Positions 58,890 through 64,000 of a DNA stretch of 64,000 nt are shown here, in pieces; positions within the stretch are counted from its first letter, which is position 1, and each line of letters opens with the position of its first letter. The stretch is from Anagrus nilaparvatae. Taxonomy: Eukaryota > Arthropoda > Insecta > Hymenoptera > Mymaridae. The notes under the pieces are model-generated. The model searched no databases. It worked only from the letters and a program-made list of their open reading frames with translations, and had not been told where the DNA came from. Location: the NCBI GenBank assembly GCA_022575985.1, contig JAKSXM010000007.1, positions 51,366,501 through 51,430,500 of the forward strand, written 5' to 3'. The position numbers and the translations under genes were made by a program.

Positions 58890-59600
58890 GAGCAAAATTA
58901 TCAATCGCCGAAATGACGACAAAAAGGATTGTAAAATAATGCATCAAATACACGAAAAAAAAATCAAAACCAGAAAATCAGACCTATTGCTCACTAAATT
59001 CTATTTTAAATACCAGTATACTCGAATGAAAAATTAGTACTGTCAAAAATGATTTCAAAAACTATATGGATAATCGATGATAAAAGTAAAATGGAAAATA
59101 TAATGTAAAAATAAAAAAAATGTAAATATTTTAACAATTACTGGTTTTTTTTTCTTCAAATTATTTACAGCTTAAAAATATACGTAAGAATAATAACTGA
59201 TTAAAAATATTCAAGTCAACTTTAATCGCATCTAGATAATCGGGTCCGGTTTTCTGGTTTTGATTTTTTTCATGTATTTCGTACATATTTTCAAAATCCT
59301 CGTGCACTTTTCTTCGTTATTTCAGCGAATGGTAACTTTGACCCTTAGTGAAATGTGTAGCTATAATTTTTTTTCCAAAAAATAAATTTTGTGGTTAAGT
59401 AATTTAAAATTTTTTTTATAATTGAGATAAGAGCATTTTTATAATAAAATTCAAAGATTTATACCAAACATGATATATCATTATGATATTTAAAATTAAA
59501 TTTCTTAAATTTAAAATTTTATAAACACGTTCATTCTGTGCAGATTAATATAATTTTATTATTATAAAATTACAAAACTAAAAAATTACATTTAAAAACC
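58890..59600. other. AT-rich intron sequence
   Basis: No gene was recognised. The plus-strand frame near 58890-59037 has no identifiable content. Confidence 0.45.
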
Positions 59601-59602
59601 TA

Positions 59603-61241
59603 CACTGTAAAAAGTAACTTTCTTATATTAAGGGTCGTTTTACCTAAACTTTTTTTTGATAACCGAATTTTTTTTTTTTCTATTAATTACTTTATATATG
59701 TCTCAAGAGTATGTAAAAAAAATTTATTTTTAAATCCTCCCCTCTAATTATATTTTTTTGCCTGTTTTGCTGGCGCCGTCAAACGTGTTTTTGATAAAAC
59801 TTAACGGTATGGCTCTAATATTTTTTTACATATCTTCTAACTACTGTTAATTAGTTAGAAATCATGTCGGAACTGGTCACTGATAGAAATTATGAGCAAA
59901 TTTTGCTAATATTCGCGATGGTTTATGACTCCAAATTTAGCCGTGCCAAAATGGTAAAAAATAGCAAATTGGCCCAGCAGCAGGGGTAAAATCAGCTACA
60001 AAATCAGTATGAAAACCAGAAGGATAGTTTATGGCTCAAAAATCACTGATAACTTATAAGTCTACTTAAATATACAAAAAAAAAAATGTTTTGTTAAATT
60101 TTTAAGAAAAAAAAATATTTACTCTTATTTAGAAAACTATGTTTTTACACCTTCTAATTAAAATTTCTCTAAAACTATTTGACCGATTTTTATTTTTTTG
60201 GTCTAATTTTATTTGTTGTAAGTTCCTTTACGCAATAAAAAAAAAAATAATAATTTAATGATTAAAAGTACCGAAAAAATTATTCCAAAACTTCAAAGTC
60301 GTTTTACTCAAAACAACGTCTGTAAAACCCTGTACTCGATTGCGCGATAACTTCTGCACCGATTTTCTTTAAATTCACTAAGCAACTTAATAAATGCACT
60401 AATTTCGGGATGTCGTCGAGTTTTTTTTTTTTTATATTCTGAAAAAATTTTTACAGCTGCTTTTGCCCGAAAATTATAGGCTTTTTTTTTCATTTTAACT
60501 TTGCGTAGCCGCCATTTTGTTCGTAATTAATTTTTTTGAAAAAACTCGACGACATCCCGAAATTACGGGTTTTCAGTCTTACTAATTTTTTTTTCGTACG
60601 TTTTAGATTATCCTAAGTCAAGATATCAAGTACACAGTTTTGAATTTTTTTTTTTCAGAGACGCAAGTTCACCTCTCTCACGCAAAACTGACGTCACAAA
60701 AAACAAAAAAAAATTTTTTTTTTTAATTTTTAATATATTTGTAAACTATAAAAAAAATTTGATTCAAATATCTCTATCCGTTATTTCACAATCCTACCTT
60801 AAAAATCAGCTAAAATATCGACATATTTAGGTAAAACGACCCTTAACAAAAAAATTAGAACATTTTCGAAAAATTAGTAAATTTTTGAAAAAATTTGTAA
60901 ATATTCGAAAAAAATCGTAAATTTACGAAATTTAGTATATTATCAAAAAATTCGAGTATTTTCAATTTTTTTTTGTGAATTCGCAAGAAAAATTGATAAT
61001 TTACAATTTTTTTTCGAAAATTTACAAAAAATAGTTGTAAATTTCCGAAAAATAGTTGTGAATTTACAACTTTTCTCGTAAAATCACAAAAAAAATCGAG
61101 AATGCTCGAATTTTTCGATAATAATTTAAATTTAGTATATTTACGATTTTTATTGAATATTTACAAAATTTTTTGAAAATTCACTAATTTTTCGAAAAAA
61201 TTCTATTTTTTGTAAATTTAAGAAGGTTACTTTTTACAGTG
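59603..61241. repeat. TA-flanked foldback element interrupted by a second transposon
   Basis: The termini are inverted copies of CACTGTAAAAAGTAAC, flanked by TA on both sides (59601-59602 and 61242-61243). After removing 59632-60842 plus one TTAA, the left arm reads on from 59631 to 60847-61000 and is complementary to 61020-61241. Both arms consist of repeated (A)TTTTCGAAAAA and TAAATTTAC words. The uninterrupted element would be about 425 bp. No coding capacity was seen. Confidence 0.82.
59632..60842. mobile_element. nested DNA element with TTAA flanks
   Basis: The termini GGGTCGTTTTACCTAAA and the inverted TTTAGGTAAAACGACCC are each flanked by TTAA (59628-59631 and 60843-60846). TTAA is the piggyBac target; the GGG terminus with TTA would also suit Harbinger, so the superfamily is open. 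An internal inverted pair (AATTTCGGGATGTCGTCGAG near 60402 and its reverse near 60544) is present. There is no transposase, so it is nonautonomous. It disrupts the left arm of the 59603-61241 foldback and is therefore younger. Confidence 0.85.
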
Positions 61242-61243
61242 TA

Positions 61244-62789
61244 TACTTTTGCATTTTTATTTTTTAAAAAATCTGTTATTTAACAGAACATATAAAGAAA
61301 ATTTATGAAAACTTTTATTTAACAAAGATCGTACATATAAGATTTTTCAATGAGATACAAATAAAGATAAAAATAAAATTATGAAAATGTCTTTTTTTAG
61401 AAAAATATAATAACAAGATAGACGTAATAGATACAAATTATAATTATAATTACATACTTTTTGATATTAAAAAAAAATTATTACACTCTAAACAACCTTA
61501 AAATAATGCGCAGTACTACAAAAGTTAAAATTAATTTGAAATTAATTAACCTTCTGTATTTAAGAAATCGTTAACTCCAAAGGTCAATTATACATCTGAA
61601 TAATAATAGAAATTTTAATACAGACTTCCTGATTTTCAAAAATTTTTAAATTTACAACCCATTAACCATGACATTTAAATGTAATTTAAAAAAAATCTTA
61701 ATTATTATTTAAAACATGTTCAAAATAATAAATTTTTTATTACATTACAACATACTTTTTATGAATCCTAAAAATACAATCATAAATTATAACCTTAAAA
61801 AAAATATAAAAATCAGATTAAAAATACACAGTAGTACCTACTTTCATGTTTTTTACGTTATATTTTTAAAAAACATTAAAAACAATAATGCAATGTCAAA
61901 AATATAAAAAATGTGAAAGTATTTTATTATCAAAAACAATCAAGGTGGTCATGTTTCTATGTAAAGGAGATATATTATAATGTCAAAAATTTAAATTAGA
62001 AAATTTTGCATGCAAATGTTAATTTTATTTTTTCGTAAATAAAAACAACCTGTTGAATTTTATAATCAGTCGTTATCTTTTGTGCCATAATAGGTCCTTT
62101 TTAAAATTAAGTTATAAAATTAAGGAAATAAATGTATTTATGCGTATCTATAAAATAATAAAAGAAAAATATACATTAAATAAAAAAAAAAGTGAAATTT
62201 TCGCGTGATTTCAATCACATAAGTGAAATGAATTATATGTTCCATATAAAAAAAATATTAAATTCACGGAAAATTCTTTTCTTTTTTTTTTGTTAATGTA
62301 TTTTTATTATATCAACTGTAATTATAGAAAGAAAAAATTTTTTTATACATTGTATTTTTTTATGTTTTACATAAATTTATTTTTTATAGTTAAGTATTAT
62401 TTAAATATAGTTATTATTTATTAAATAAAAATGTGTAACGATACTTATATTACTTTGATATAGTTCATTTAGGAAGTAAACGTAAATGAATTTCAATTTA
62501 ATAAAAAGTTTCTCGCAAGAGAAATGACTTTGATATGTTATTTAAGTAAAGCATGCACATGTAAAATCCAAATTATTTATTCAAAAATTATAATTATTAA
62601 ATAAGGTCTAAAGTATTTGAATTCTTTGTTTCATTAAGATTATTGAATTATTTCATCCTCAGTTCTGATATAAATTTATTGCGCTATTTGTTCTAAGAAA
62701 CCAAGCATCGAAAACATTAACAACTAGGCTTGTTTTAAAGCTATAAAAATTTTAAGAATTGCGTGGATACAAAAATTTCCTAATAATAC
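61244..62789. other. AT-rich intron sequence
   Basis: No gene was recognised. Near 62508-62530 the plus strand has TTTCTCGCAAGAGAAATGAC, another copy of the dispersed motif seen after family B units, followed by TTTGATATGTTATTTAAG. Confidence 0.45.
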
Positions 62790-63233
62790 AGGTGCCAGCC
62801 ATACTAATCCACACCCAAATATTAAATTTTTCCAAGTATAAAAATAAGTGGTATTAATGTTTTTCGACCCGCTGAATACGAATCCAGGGTCCGTTTTGCA
62901 AGTTGACAAAACAAAATTCGCAAAACGGACCCTGGATTCGTGTTCAGCAGGTCAAAAAACATAAATACCACCTATTTTTATCCTCGGAAATAGTATATTA
63001 CGGTCCTAGGCCAGAAAAAAAAAGAATGGCCCAAATCGCACGTAAATTACCTTCCGAGGCGAAGCCGAGGATGGTAAACTGCAATTTGGGTCATTCTTTG
63101 TTTATGGCCGAGGATTGTACAAAATTTTTCTGCGACTGTGGCGAGAAAATACATCTTTGTACTTTCGGGCCGCAGTACAGAAAAAGAAATTTAATTTTTT
63201 GATTTTTGGGCATGATTAGTATGGCTGGCGCCT
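62790..63233. repeat. foldback element interrupted by a family B unit
   Basis: The ends AGGTGCCAGCCATACTAATC (62790) and its inverted match ending at 63233 frame two long arms. The central pair (62848-62900 and 62918-62972) is nearly perfect around AATCCAGGGTCCGTTTTGC. In the right arm the complementarity breaks at 62991 and resumes at 63186, exactly where a family B unit has inserted. Confidence 0.82.
62992..63185 (-). mobile_element. complete family B unit (194 bp) with 5-bp flanking duplication
   Basis: This is the clearest family B copy. GAAAT flanks it on both sides (62987-62991 and 63186-63190), and the opposite foldback arm preserves the empty site. Its core is a hairpin (63024-63096) pairing GAATGGCCCAAATCGCACG with a diverged inverted copy ending TTTGGGTCATTC, with CCGAGGCGAAGCCGAGG at the tip. 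On the minus strand it continues CGGCCCGAAAG and TTTTCTCGCCACAG, as at 46448-46500. It has no terminal inverted repeats and no coding capacity, so it is a short nonautonomous element of unknown class. Confidence 0.75.
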
Positions 63234-64000
63234 AGACTATAAATTATAAGTTCGAGGTATTATTTTTGCAAAATTCTCATTGGCATAATGATTGTGATAA
63301 TCAATTTTTTTTGTTTTATAACCAAAAATAAACATTCGTAAAATAAAAAAAATAGTCTTAGCAATATTAATCGAATTTTTGGATATTCGAAAATTTTCGA
63401 AAGGATGATACTATTTAAAAATTTCTTTAGATTTTTAAACTATGTTTCACGTGTTGTTTTATTACGGAGGGCATGATACTCAGTTTTTAAATATTAAAAC
63501 AATAAATTTTGTTAAAAATCAATAAAAATTCTATATTTTTGAACAAGAAAATGATAATTTCGAAATTGTTTAAACAAATACAACATATTAAAATGCGGCT
63601 TTTAAGCAAGCTGTAAAGCCAAAGAGTACCAGGTCTGGGTTGTTTGGATCAAAATTCTGCTTGACTTATCTTGAAGAGCTTTTAATTTCAGCTCGTAGGA
63701 AAATTTTTGTAAAAACCTTTTTTATCATGAGTCGTAGCTAATCGCTTATAAAATAAAAGCTAGATCTAAACAAAATTTTGTTCTAAACAGTCCAGACCTG
63801 ACACTCTTTATTCTAATACGGCGTATTTGTTTGAATAATTTCAGCATTTAAAATTTATATAAAACGTCAACTATATCGTAGATATATTATTATCAATTAT
63901 TATGGCCAAATATCTCAGTTTCAAAAAAAAGCTACGATTAACTCGGTGCTCATGCAAGAGGCAACTTAAATAAATAGATTAAAGATTTGACTGTGACATA
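63234..64000. other. AT-rich sequence to window end
   Basis: No gene and no SDR second exon was recognised. Complexity is moderate between 63590 and 63800 without identifiable content. Confidence 0.45.

Noticed and set aside
62903..63202. 99-residue plus-strand frame as a coding gene
   Set aside because: It spans a foldback arm and an inserted family B repeat. Related frames at 36078-36275 and 46391-46615 come from the same repeat.
1..64000. CRISPR arrays, tRNA or rRNA genes, and viral genes
   Set aside because: No regularly spaced short direct repeats, no tRNA-like box A/B pairs with cloverleaf potential, and no viral structural or polymerase proteins were seen.

Overview
The window is AT-rich nuclear DNA (roughly three quarters A+T) from a eukaryote, most likely an insect. 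It has long intergenic deserts, spliceosomal signals, LINE fragments with 3' tails and many MITE-like foldback elements. One short-chain dehydrogenase exon closely follows the animal SDR16C family. The order cannot be fixed from this stretch. No bacterial operons, tRNA, rRNA or CRISPR array were seen.

Only two host genes can be supported. The first is a giant single-exon gene on the minus strand (12577-22560, 3327 codons). Its C-terminal third carries the signatures of the DUF3638/DUF3645 family, best known from very large fungal and protist proteins. It keeps a GEGKS P-loop, a DE-type Walker B and downstream helicase-like motifs in the order seen in superfamily 2 ATPases such as SecA. The second is exon 1 of a membrane-anchored SDR (52038-52275, plus strand). 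It ends at a GT donor, and its intron fills the rest of the window.

Layout: 1-9.6 kb is noncoding with at least six foldback repeats. 9.6-12.4 kb holds a 2.1 kb near-perfect palindrome and a small hairpin, just 3' of the giant gene. 12.6-22.6 kb is the giant gene. 23.4-28.3 kb is a transposon nest: a TA-flanked foldback, a minisatellite split by a hAT-like MITE with an 8-bp duplication, and a LINE inserted into another foldback. 29.3-31.6 kb is a further 2.3 kb palindrome. 31.8-51.5 kb is mostly AT-rich desert with a few repeats. 52.0-64.0 kb is the SDR exon and its intron, which carries a Harbinger-like MITE, a CR1/Jockey-type LINE, and two nested insertions that can be read from their target duplications.

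Nothing suggests that the two genes work together. The dominant structural theme is inverted repeats: about 17 foldbacks, three belonging to one family (core motifs CGCATGCGCGAGAAA and AAGTCACGTGACC). A second, short hairpin family is dispersed in five copies. The giant DUF3638-type gene and the palindromes next to it are the items most worth following up.
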